NCBI GenBank assembly: GCA_002402905.1
Contig: DHGT01000035.1
Location: 1 to 64,000 of the forward strand
Direction: 5' to 3'
DNA from: Desulfatitalea sp. UBA4791
GTDB lineage: Bacteria > Desulfobacterota > Desulfobacteria > Desulfobacterales > Desulfosarcinaceae
Length of the DNA stretch: 64,000 nucleotides
Both the position numbers and the translations under genes were made by a program. Every line of letters begins with the position of its first letter. Position 1 is the first letter of the stretch. This document shows positions 32,497-40,891 of the stretch, in pieces. Under the pieces are notes generated by a model. It saw only the letters and a list, made by a program, of their open reading frames with translations, did not search any database and was not told the DNA's origin.

Positions 32497-34683
32497 ATGA
32501 TCGAAAGCTCATATAGGGCGGGGCGGGAAGGCCATCGTCTTCCGGACCAGATATCCTTGCTGAACCTGATTCCTTTGGAGGATCTGCAGCAGTTGCAGGA
32601 TGCGCTCGCCGAAATGGGGGGTGTCAAATCGGTCATCACCGATCCGGATGGCAATCGCCTGACCATGACCAGCAACGACAGCCCCATCTGCGAGCTGATC
32701 CGGCAATCCGAATCAGCGGACGACGGATGTTTGAAACACGACAGGGCCATCGCCAACCAAATCAGGATCGATAAAAAGCCGGCCTTCAGACATGTCGAAC
32801 CATTGGGTATCATCAAGGCGGCCGTTCCCATCCTGGTCCACGATCGCCATCTGGCCAATTGGTGGATCGCCCGGGTGTGTGATGAACGGGTCGATAAGGA
32901 GAAGGTTTTCGGTTATGCGCAGCAGTTGGGCCTGGATGGAGAGACTCTCTGGCGAGAGTTGGCGAAGTGCCCGCAAGGCACCGAGGCGGATTTTAAAAAG
33001 GTATTGGCCTGGATCAACAACCTGGCGGGCCAGATCACCCTGCTCGGTTTTCAGAATCTGGTACTCTCCCAGGATCTTTCCAAACTTCAGCGTCTTGAAG
33101 GCGAGCTGGATCAATACAAAACCGAATTGGAACGGTTGGTCCAGGAGCGCACGGCCGAGTTGATCCGCACCAATAAACGGCTGCAACTGGAGGTCCTGGA
33201 GCGTGATCTGGCCGAGGAGCAGATCGTGCGGAAATCCAAGTTGCTGGATGCCATCAACCGGGTTCTTCAGCAGATTCTGACCGATCGCAGTGAGCATGCC
33301 CTGGCCAGCACCTGCCTGCAGGCCGCCCAATCCCTGACCGAGAGCCCGTTTGGATTCATGGCCGAAAAAAGCGAAAGTCAATGGCGGGTCGTGGCCATGC
33401 AGGCGGCCGGCGACCCGGTCAAGGGTCAGGCCGAACAGGCCGACCGGTCGCTTTTCAATGATCTATGGCGCCATATGGTCCATGGGAATGAGCCGGTCAT
33501 GCTGACCTCCGGGGACCAGACAGCGGATTGGCAGCCTTTTCCCGAGGGTTTTCCGGAAGTCAAGACGTTACTCGCCGTTCCATTGCCCAAACAGACGGGG
33601 GTTTCCGGGTTCATCGCCCTGGCCAACAATCCAAACGGCTATGCCCTGGTGGACCGTTACGACATCGAAACGCTCACTGGCATATTTGTCGAGGCCTTGC
33701 TCCGCAAGCGCAATGAACAGGCCATGAATCTGAACGAACGTCGCCTGAACCTGGCCCTCGATTCGGCCGACGAGGGGTTGTGGGATTATCTGCCCCAGGT
33801 CGGCCAGATTTACTTCAGCCCGCGCTGGTTCTCCATGTTGGGCTATGAGGCCGGTGAACTGCCATCCAGTATGGAGACCTGGAACACCTTGGCCCATCCC
33901 GAAGATGTGGCCTTTCTCAAAGATACGTTCGGAAAGATCATTTCCGGTGCCAACGAGGCCTTTCAAATCGAACTGCGCATGCTGGGCCAAGGCGGTCAGT
34001 GGCGTTGGGTGCAGGTGCGGGGCCGGTCGGTGGAGCGGGATGCCAGGGGAGCGGCGCTGCGCATCCTCGGTACGCTCATCGACATCGGCAAGTACAAACA
34101 GGTCGAACTGGCCCTTCAAAAGGCCAATGAGGAGTTGCAGCGCCTGGCCGCGCTGGATGATTTGACCCAGATCGCCAATCGGCGTCGATTTGACGAGCGG
34201 TTGGCCGAAGAGTGGCGGCGGGCGCGCCGCGACGGCACCTACCTGGCCGTCGTATTATGTGATATCGACTTTTTCAAGCTGTACAACGACACCTATGGAC
34301 ACGTGAAGGGGGACGAAGCGCTGCGCGCCGTGGCCCAGGCCATCAGCGGCACGCTCAAGCGTCCCATGGACCTGGTGGCGCGTTACGGCGGCGAGGAGTT
34401 CGCCATCGTGTTGCCCAATACCGATTTGCAGGGGGCCGCCCTCGTTGCCGGCGAGGTCCGGGCCGCCGTGACCGCCCTGAAAATGCTCCACCCCGCGAGC
34501 CACGTGCATGAATATGTATCATTGAGTTTTGGGGTGGCGGCCATGATCCCGGCGAACACTGTGTCGGCCAAAACCCTGGTCGAACTGGCCGACAAGGCCC
34601 TTTATCGGGCCAAGGCCCAGGGGCGCAATCAGATTGTCGAGTGGCAGCGAAAAGCGGAGACCACCAGTGAGGATGCCGACTAA
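32497..34683 (+). CDS. PocR-GAF-PAS-GGDEF diguanylate cyclase
   Basis: A 728-aa cytoplasmic signalling protein without membrane segments. Residues about 20-190 form a PocR ligand-binding domain (SPICELIRQS, then DGCLKHDRAIANQIR with conserved Cys). A coiled coil spans 200-245, a GAF domain about 250-405, a PAS domain with PAC about 410-545 (SPRWFSMLGYEAGELP), and the GGDEF domain 560-715. The catalytic signature is RYGGEEFAIVLP near 630, an active GGEEF form; no clear RxxD inhibitory site is evident just upstream (the residues before are RPMDLVA). It makes c-di-GMP and is preceded by a candidate c-di-GMP riboswitch, so feedback on its own message is likely. The ribosome site is weak. Confidence 0.9.
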   Translation: MIESSYRAGREGHRLPDQISLLNLIPLEDLQQLQDALAEMGGVKSVITDPDGNRLTMTSNDSPICELIRQSESADDGCLKHDRAIANQIRIDKKPAFRHVEPLGIIKAAVPILVHDRHLANWWIARVCDERVDKEKVFGYAQQLGLDGETLWRELAKCPQGTEADFKKVLAWINNLAGQITLLGFQNLVLSQDLSKLQRLEGELDQYKTELERLVQERTAELIRTNKRLQLEVLERDLAEEQIVRKSKLLDAINRVLQQILTDRSEHALASTCLQAAQSLTESPFGFMAEKSESQWRVVAMQAAGDPVKGQAEQADRSLFNDLWRHMVHGNEPVMLTSGDQTADWQPFPEGFPEVKTLLAVPLPKQTGVSGFIALANNPNGYALVDRYDIETLTGIFVEALLRKRNEQAMNLNERRLNLALDSADEGLWDYLPQVGQIYFSPRWFSMLGYEAGELPSSMETWNTLAHPEDVAFLKDTFGKIISGANEAFQIELRMLGQGGQWRWVQVRGRSVERDARGAALRILGTLIDIGKYKQVELALQKANEELQRLAALDDLTQIANRRRFDERLAEEWRRARRDGTYLAVVLCDIDFFKLYNDTYGHVKGDEALRAVAQAISGTLKRPMDLVARYGGEEFAIVLPNTDLQGAALVAGEVRAAVTALKMLHPASHVHEYVSLSFGVAAMIPANTVSAKTLVELADKALYRAKAQGRNQIVEWQRKAETTSEDAD

Positions 34684-35306
34684 TTTTCCGGTATGGCCAG
34701 GCTCAACCCCAAAACGATCAGAATTGCCCCCGCGATTTGGCCCATGCGCATCTCGGCTTTGGTGTTGCGCCTGAGCCACCCGCCGATCCACCCCGAACAG
34801 AGGCCCACCAAGCCAAAACAGATGAAGGTCAGCAGGACGAAAAAGGTGCCGAGCAGCATCATCTGATAGTGAGCCGCCCCCCTGCCGGTATCGATGAACT
34901 GCGGGAAGAAGGCCAGGAAAAAGATGGCCACTTTGGGATTGAGCACATTGGCCACGATGCTTTGGCGAAAAACGGTCCAACCGCCCATGCGCGGCCCCTG
35001 GACGGACAGATCGGCGGCCGAGGCATTGCGGATCATGCGAATCCCCAGGTAGATCAAATAGGCGGCGCCAGCCCATTTGACGATGTGAAAGGCGGTGGCC
35101 GAGGCGGCCAGGAGGGCCGACAGGCCGATCACGGCAAAGAAGGTGTGAACGAAATTGCCCAGGCTGAACCCGGCCGCTGCGGCCAGGGCGGCTCTGCGGC
35201 CTTGGGCCATGCCGCGGGTCATCACGTAGATGATGTCCGGGCCGGGGGTGAAGATCAAAACCAGTGACGCGGCCGTGAATAGGCCGAATTGGGACCAGGT
35301 GATCAT
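34680..35306 (-). CDS. LysE/RhtB family amino-acid exporter
   Basis: A 208-aa inner-membrane exporter with six predicted hydrophobic spans. The N-terminal FTPGPDIIYVMTRGMAQGRR near residue 20 is the LysE family signature, and LNPKVAIFFLAFFPQFID near 115 the second conserved block. Substrate (amino acid or homoserine lactone) cannot be assigned. The stop overlaps that of the convergent GGDEF gene by 4 bases. The start codon has no visible ribosome site and stands 13 bases from repeat copy C. Confidence 0.9.
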   Translation of the reverse strand: MITWSQFGLFTAASLVLIFTPGPDIIYVMTRGMAQGRRAALAAAAGFSLGNFVHTFFAVIGLSALLAASATAFHIVKWAGAAYLIYLGIRMIRNASAADLSVQGPRMGGWTVFRQSIVANVLNPKVAIFFLAFFPQFIDTGRGAAHYQMMLLGTFFVLLTFICFGLVGLCSGWIGGWLRRNTKAEMRMGQIAGAILIVLGLSLAIPEN

Positions 35307-35318
35307 GGGGACCGATAG

Positions 35319-35361
35319 TGTTAAGTGTAAAGTTTTAAGTGTGAAGTGAAGGTATTGTGCC
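35319..35361 (+). repeat. TTTAAAGTGAAGG dispersed element, copy C
   Basis: GTTAAGTGTAAAGTTTTAAG followed by TGTGAAGTGAAGGTATT, almost identical to copy B. It abuts the lysE start (minus strand). A further inverted repeat CGCTTCAC/GTGAAGCG lies at 35375-35398 and may be the far end of the element. Confidence 0.65.
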
Positions 35362-35490
35362 GATTGAGCCTGATCGCTTCACGATTCATGGTGAAGCGGC
35401 ACCATAACGGTGGCGTCCGGCTTTTTCAAGCCGGTTTTTCAGATTGTTCTGGACAAATCCGGTGGCGCCGTCTCGCAGGTGGTAAGGTCG

Positions 35491-35518
35491 AAGGGCGCCC
35501 CCTGGTGAGGGCGCCCTT
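35491..35518 (-). terminator. terminator hairpin after the ALDH-ADH fusion gene
   Basis: AAGGGCGCCC (35491-35500) and GGGCGCCCTT (35509-35518) pair perfectly over 10 bp with an 8-base loop, 36 bases beyond the minus-strand stop. No T-tract follows, so it may be a stabilising or Rho-assisted structure. Confidence 0.45.
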
Positions 35519-35553
35519 GTCATTGCCCTAAACGTGTTTCAAGGGTGCTTTAC

Positions 35554-38214
35554 CTAAAACACCTGTTTGTACAATTCGGCGATTTCGTTGGGATCGGAAA
35601 CCGGCCGGGCATTGAACAGGGCCGCCGCATCGGCGATGGCGTGGAACGGCGCCATGGCCAGGGCCTCTTCGGTGACCCCCACCTCCTTCAGCCGCATGGG
35701 ATGACCGCACGCTTTCATCAACTTTTCCACCGCATCGGCAGCGGCCATGGCCGCAGCGCGCGGTGCCAGCGCGCCGATGCTCACCCCCAGCGCCTGGGCG
35801 GCCAGGGCCAGCTTGTCGGTGGCATGGTCCACATTGTAGCGCATGACGGCCGGCAGCAAGATGCCGCAAGCCGCGCCGTGGGGTACGTTGCACAGCATGC
35901 CCAGGGTGTGGGCCATGGCGTGGGCCAACCCCACCTGGGCGATATTGAAGGCCCATCCGGCCGTTGTGGCCGCGATCTGCAGGTTGCTGCGGGCCTGTTC
36001 GTCCCGGCCGTCGGCCACGGCCTTGGGCAGGTTCTGGCGGATCAGGCGGATGGCCTGCAATGCGTGGCCGTCGCAGATGGGGTTGGACATGGTACTGGTC
36101 AGGGATTCCACCGCATGGGTCATGGCATCCAGGGCCGTGGTGGCCGTCAGGCCCGGCGGCAGGGTCAGGGTGAACTGGGGATCGAGGATGGCGGTGTTGG
36201 GCGTGATGTAGTTGTCGATGATATAGACCTTGCGGCCGGCACTGCCGCTCTTGATCACCGCCACGTTGGTCACTTCGCTGCCCGTGCCCGAGGTGGTGGG
36301 GATGACGATATGAGGGATCTGGGGTTCGCTCAGGCGCATGAGGGCCACGTGGTCGTCGGCCTTGCCGCCGTTTTTCAGGGTGACGCAGACCGCCTTGCCG
36401 GTGTCGATGACGCTGCCGCCGCCCACGCTGACGATGATATCGATACCCTTTTCACGGGCCAGGGCCACGGCCGCATCCACGGTGGCCAGGTCCGTGTCCT
36501 GGGAGATATCGTCGAAGATGCCGGCGTAAAACTCGGCCAGCGCCTCCTGGACCGGTTCGATCAAACCGGCCTTGCGCACCCCGGCATCGGTCAGGATCAT
36601 GGCCCGGCGGCCGCCCAGGCGCACCACCTCCCGGTAGATGGAAGAGAGGCTGCCGTGGCCGGCCAGCACCAGGGTAGGGGTGATGTACTGCACGAAGGGC
36701 ACCTTGGGGTCGTCGGAAAAGAGCTTCATGGTGAAGTTGCTCTTGTGGTCGGCGCTGGCCGGAAAGTGCATGCGTTTGATCAGGGTGTATTCGGCCAGGC
36801 CGGCATGGCCCAGTTCGCGGCCCACGCCTGACTGCTTGTAGCCGCCGAACGGGCAGAAATCGCCGAACGAATGGTAGTTGTTGACCCACATGGTGCCGGT
36901 CTTGATCTGCCGGGCGATGCGCTCGGCCCGGGCATTGCTGCGCGAAAAGACCCCGCCGGCCAGGCCGTAGATCGAGTCGTTGGCCAGGGCGACGGCCTCC
37001 TCTTCGCCGTCGTACTTGATCACGCAGACCACCGGTCCGAAGATCTCCTCCTGGGCGACACGCATGCTGTTTTTGACCCCGCCGAAGATGGTGGGCTTGT
37101 AGTAAAATCCGCCGTCCAGGCCCGCCACCTCCGCCCGCCGGCCGCCGGAGACGATCTGGGCCCCCTCTTCCTGCCCCAGCCGCACGTAGCGCTCCACCGT
37201 GGCCAACTGGGTGGCGTTGACCAGGGGACCCTGCTGGGAGGCGGGATCGAGCTGGTAGCCGACCCGCAGTTGCTCGGCGCGGCCCTTCATCTTGTCCAGG
37301 AACTCGTCGTAGATTTTGGAGGCCACCAGCACCCGGGTGCCCGATTCGCACACCTGGCCCTGGTGGAAAAAGGTGCCGAACAGGGCGCCCTCCACGGCCA
37401 GGTCGATGTCCGCGTCCTCGCAAATGATGTTGGCCGACTTGCCGCCCAGCTCCAGGGTGACCTTCTTGACCGTGTCGGCGGCCATCTTCATGATCTGCCG
37501 GCCCACCTCGGTGCTGCCGGTGAAAGCGATCTTGTCCACCGACGGATGGGTGCACAGGGTGTGACCGATCTCGCCGCCGGGCCCGGCGATGACATTGACC
37601 ACGCCCTTGGGAATGCCGGCCGCCTTGGCCGCCTCGGCGATGATCAGGGCGCCCAGGGGCGTGGAACTGGCCGGTTTGAGAACGATGGTGTTGCCCATGG
37701 CAATGGCCTGGCCGATCTTCCAGAAGGCCATGCTCATGGGAAAGTTCCACGGGATGATGCCCACGCACACGCCGATCGGTTCCCGGCGGATGTAGTCCCG
37801 GCCCGGTGCGAAGACGTTGCCGGCATAGGGAATCTCCTCCTGCCAGGGGAATTGGGTGGCCGCATAGTGGCCGAAATTGCGCAGCATCTGCGAGCCGAGC
37901 ATGCCCCAGTATTTGGCCAGCCCGATGATCTGGCCCGAATCCATGGATTCGGTGATGGCCATGCGCAGGGTCTGCTGGGTGATCTGGTCAGCAAAGGCGT
38001 TGAGTTTGTCGGCCCGCTGGGCCGGGGTCAATTCGCTCCAGACCCCGCTGTCGAAGGCCCGTCGGGCCGCATCGATGGCCGCTTCGGCGTCGGCGGTGCC
38101 GGCTTTGGCGACCTGGGCGATGGGCATGCCCGAGCCCGGATCGATGGATTCGAAGGTTTCTCCGCTGACGGCATCGACAAATTCACCGTCGATAAAGAGC
38201 TTGTACTGTTCCAT
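35554..38214 (-). CDS. aldehyde dehydrogenase / iron-containing alcohol dehydrogenase fusion
   Basis: An 886-aa bifunctional protein. Residues 1-490 are a classical NAD(P) aldehyde dehydrogenase: PWNFPMSMAFWKIG near 155, FTGSTEVGRQIMK near 230, the catalytic Glu in VTLELGGKSAN near 253 and catalytic Cys in GQVCESGTR near 288. Residues about 510-886 are a Fe-dependent alcohol dehydrogenase: VGGGSVIDTGKAV near 600, PTTSGTGSEVTNVAVI near 643, the metal ligands in DAMTHAVESL and GLAHAMAHTLGMLCNVPHG. This recalls AdhE, but AdhE has a CoA-acylating ALDH domain; here the half resembles betaine/phenylacetaldehyde dehydrogenases. A single enzyme may take an alcohol to its acid. GAGAGGAG precedes the ATG. 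Confidence 0.9.
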   Translation of the reverse strand: MEQYKLFIDGEFVDAVSGETFESIDPGSGMPIAQVAKAGTADAEAAIDAARRAFDSGVWSELTPAQRADKLNAFADQITQQTLRMAITESMDSGQIIGLAKYWGMLGSQMLRNFGHYAATQFPWQEEIPYAGNVFAPGRDYIRREPIGVCVGIIPWNFPMSMAFWKIGQAIAMGNTIVLKPASSTPLGALIIAEAAKAAGIPKGVVNVIAGPGGEIGHTLCTHPSVDKIAFTGSTEVGRQIMKMAADTVKKVTLELGGKSANIICEDADIDLAVEGALFGTFFHQGQVCESGTRVLVASKIYDEFLDKMKGRAEQLRVGYQLDPASQQGPLVNATQLATVERYVRLGQEEGAQIVSGGRRAEVAGLDGGFYYKPTIFGGVKNSMRVAQEEIFGPVVCVIKYDGEEEAVALANDSIYGLAGGVFSRSNARAERIARQIKTGTMWVNNYHSFGDFCPFGGYKQSGVGRELGHAGLAEYTLIKRMHFPASADHKSNFTMKLFSDDPKVPFVQYITPTLVLAGHGSLSSIYREVVRLGGRRAMILTDAGVRKAGLIEPVQEALAEFYAGIFDDISQDTDLATVDAAVALAREKGIDIIVSVGGGSVIDTGKAVCVTLKNGGKADDHVALMRLSEPQIPHIVIPTTSGTGSEVTNVAVIKSGSAGRKVYIIDNYITPNTAILDPQFTLTLPPGLTATTALDAMTHAVESLTSTMSNPICDGHALQAIRLIRQNLPKAVADGRDEQARSNLQIAATTAGWAFNIAQVGLAHAMAHTLGMLCNVPHGAACGILLPAVMRYNVDHATDKLALAAQALGVSIGALAPRAAAMAAADAVEKLMKACGHPMRLKEVGVTEEALAMAPFHAIADAAALFNARPVSDPNEIAELYKQVF

Positions 38215-38366
38215 GGCATTTCTCCTCTCTGTGGGGTGTGGGCAAACGATCCCGTGCGATCCGATATCGGTGCATGGATAGCCGGGTAAGGCATTTGGAT
38301 ACCGATGAAATCAAGGCGGAACGGCGAGCTTGCCCCCGTTGGTCCTTTGCGGGGCATATCGTATTC

Positions 38367-38396
38367 ATCCTAAGGGCGAATTGAAACAGTTGTCAA
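38367..38396 (-). promoter_or_regulatory. putative promoter of the ALDH-ADH fusion gene
   Basis: Minus strand: TTGACA (38391-38396), 18 bases, TAGGAT (38367-38372), about 150 bases ahead of the start. The 294-bp divergent region 38215-38508 shows nothing else definite. Confidence 0.45.
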
Positions 38397-38508
38397 ACAA
38401 ATGGTGTGTTTCATGAAAACTACCGTTTTACGCTAAAACATTGCATTGTTTTTTCCTCTGTTTTAATGATGGCTGAGTCATATCTCAACAATAGCGGGAG
38501 AGAGGGAC

Positions 38509-40743
38509 ATGCCCCACAAGAAGCCGGATGCCGGGGCCGCGCTCATGGCGGTTTTCCCGACCCATGACGCCTACCGCCGTTTTGCCGGTAACAGCGACAA
38601 TGCCGCGGCGCTGGCCTCGTTTGTCTCTTTTGCCTTTGAAAACAGGATCATCGGAAGGCCCGACGAGTCCGCGTTGGAGGCCTGCATCTGCGCGCACGAG
38701 CGGGCCGAAGAGGCGTGCAGGCCACCTCATCAGATGACCTTCGAGAACTTTCTGGATCAAAAAGAGCTGCTGCTCGAATTGAATCTATCGACCCGTGCGT
38801 TGACCGATCGGATCAATGCCCTGCTGGCCGAATACCGCCTCGAACTGCCCAAAGTGAGCAACTCCATGCTGTCGCGCCTGAAAAAGGAAAAGGCCGACAC
38901 CCCGCACAAACAGAATGTGCTTCGCAGTCTGGCCTTCTGGCTGGGGCACGACCGTGCCCAGCTCGGGCCCCAGTGGAACTTCGAGACCCTGGTCAAGCTT
39001 TGCCGGGGCGGCCGCCAGCAGGCGGACCACAAAGAGGGGGTGCGCATCGGCTTCGCCCTCTACAGCCGGGGCGACGTCATCGACCACGACATCGTCGGTT
39101 GGCTCAAAAAAGAGCTCAAAACCTACATCGAGCAGGCCATCGGCCGCTTCGTCTATGGGCGCTGGGGCAAGGTGCGCTCCCACGACATCACCACACTCTA
39201 TGTGGATTTCCCCAAGGAGGCGCCGGCCAGCAACCCGTCGGCCTACCGCCAGTGCCTGCGCAGTGCTCTCTCGCTGGCTCACCAGATGGCCATCCGCTGG
39301 GCGCTCTCCAACTCCTATTCCCAGAACCGCTTCCTCTCCATCGGCATCGCGGCCGGGACGTTCGCCAGCCTGGACAACTATTTGCTGCCGGTGCTCAACG
39401 CCAAGCTGCCCGGCGATCCGGTCATCCGCCTTACCGATTACGTCCGGCAGTGCGTGCTGATCAACGACATCCGTGCGCTGCTCGGCTCCCGTCCGGCCGA
39501 GATCACCCTGTTCAACGACGAGACGTTGACCATCTGGCCGGTTGTGGGCTTCTGGAGCACGTTGTACTTCGACTTCATCCCGGACCTGCTGCAGGACCGT
39601 GTGCTTGGAAACGATCCGGACTCGGTCGCGCGCTTTGCAGGGATTCTCTGGCCGACCGTGGTCCAGACCGGACCCGACGACGGCGCAGGCCAGGGCAATG
39701 GGGTCGCCACCTTTTTACGCTTTCCGCACAACTCGCTGCTCGGCCTGGAGATCGCCAAGACGCTTTACTACCGGCGCAGGTTCTGGGACGCCATCGAAAT
39801 CCTGCGCCTTATCCTGAGCCTCGATCCCACCCACCTCAACGCCCGCAGCCTGCGTATGGTGCTGCTGCGCAACCTCGCCGTGGATGCGCCCTCCCACGCC
39901 ATAGCCGAGGGACTGTTCCAGCAGGCCCACCAGGAGGCGGACTTCATCCAGCAGATCTGCGATTTTCAGTCCGAAGACTTTTACTGCGAACATGCCGTGG
40001 TGCATCTGGCCCAGGCCATGACGACCCTGCGCTATCTGCGGCAGGGCCGCGGCATCATCGGCGGTGAAACCGACGCCGGGCACTTCAGGCGCAGCATCTT
40101 CGCCGCGCTGGACCAGGCCGATCGTATCTTTGGAAAAGGCATCGCCATTTCGCCCACCGGCATCCGGGCCAACTACCTGCTCAATACGGTCAAGGTGATC
40201 CGCAGCCTGCTCCGGCACGACGGCGAACTTTTCTGCGATCCGTGTCGTCCCATCGACGGGGCCCCGTCGGTGGTGCGCGAGCCGATCCACGATCTCCAGT
40301 GGCAGCTGGGTTACCTGCGCGACGATCTGCCCCAGTCGCGGCCCTTTGAACTCATGGAAAAGATCTTCAATTTCTACACCACGATCCACGACGATTCGAT
40401 CTCGCTTCAGGCCTACCGGCCGACCACCTATTATTGTACGGCCGTAGCCTGGTGGGACTTGTTTCCCGTGCGCACGGTGGCCACCGCCCGGCGGACCATC
40501 CAATTGCTCGAAGGCGCCGCCGACCTGGCCCGGGGGATGGACCCGCATCAGGTCTGCATTTATGCCTTCACGCGCACGTACGGGGAAATGATACCCGTGC
40601 CGACCTTTCTCGACCACATGGAGCGGGGCATCCGCCTGGTGCGCGACGCCGTGGGCGGCGATATCTCCCGCCGCGATGATCGCGAGATCGTCGAACCCGA
40701 AACGAACGGAAAGATGGGATTGTTGATGACGTTGAATTATTAA
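38509..40743 (+). CDS. unrecognised 744-aa protein with N-terminal HTH-like region
   Basis: I do not recognise this family. No signal peptide or membrane span is evident, so it is probably cytoplasmic. Residues about 80-150 could form a helix-turn-helix (LNLSTRALTDRINALL, then KVSNSMLSRLKKEK), and 410-480 is helical and TPR-like (YYRRRFWDAIEILRLILSLD). The rest is rich in aromatic and charged residues without known motifs. GGGAGAGAGGGAC is a good ribosome site. It is transcribed divergently from the ALDH-ADH fusion, so a regulatory link is possible but unproven. Codon usage looks like its neighbours. Confidence 0.7.
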   Translation: MPHKKPDAGAALMAVFPTHDAYRRFAGNSDNAAALASFVSFAFENRIIGRPDESALEACICAHERAEEACRPPHQMTFENFLDQKELLLELNLSTRALTDRINALLAEYRLELPKVSNSMLSRLKKEKADTPHKQNVLRSLAFWLGHDRAQLGPQWNFETLVKLCRGGRQQADHKEGVRIGFALYSRGDVIDHDIVGWLKKELKTYIEQAIGRFVYGRWGKVRSHDITTLYVDFPKEAPASNPSAYRQCLRSALSLAHQMAIRWALSNSYSQNRFLSIGIAAGTFASLDNYLLPVLNAKLPGDPVIRLTDYVRQCVLINDIRALLGSRPAEITLFNDETLTIWPVVGFWSTLYFDFIPDLLQDRVLGNDPDSVARFAGILWPTVVQTGPDDGAGQGNGVATFLRFPHNSLLGLEIAKTLYYRRRFWDAIEILRLILSLDPTHLNARSLRMVLLRNLAVDAPSHAIAEGLFQQAHQEADFIQQICDFQSEDFYCEHAVVHLAQAMTTLRYLRQGRGIIGGETDAGHFRRSIFAALDQADRIFGKGIAISPTGIRANYLLNTVKVIRSLLRHDGELFCDPCRPIDGAPSVVREPIHDLQWQLGYLRDDLPQSRPFELMEKIFNFYTTIHDDSISLQAYRPTTYYCTAVAWWDLFPVRTVATARRTIQLLEGAADLARGMDPHQVCIYAFTRTYGEMIPVPTFLDHMERGIRLVRDAVGGDISRRDDREIVEPETNGKMGLLMTLNY

Positions 40744-40798
40744 CGGGTTTCAAGAAGATCTGCAGGCGGGATCAATTTCGGAACAGGGTCTGCCAGAG

Positions 40799-40850
40799 AA
40801 GTGTAAAGTTTAAAGTGTTAAGTTTAAAGTGAAGGAATGCTGTCATTTGA
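40799..40850 (+). repeat. TTTAAAGTGAAGG dispersed element, copy D
   Basis: AAGTGTAAAGTTTAAAGTG then TTAAGTTTAAAGTGAAGG and AATGCTGTCATTTG. It lies between two plus-strand genes and ends about 40 bases before the P-type ATPase reading frame. Confidence 0.7.
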
Positions 40851-40891
40851 ATTTTCTTGTTTGATACGGCCCCAGTCAAGAGGAGTTCATT

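Noticed and set aside
36871..38289. A 472-codon plus-strand open frame opposite the ALDH-ADH fusion
   Set aside because: Low-complexity, Asp/Gly/His-rich translation with no motif; it is the antisense shadow of a strongly coding minus-strand gene.
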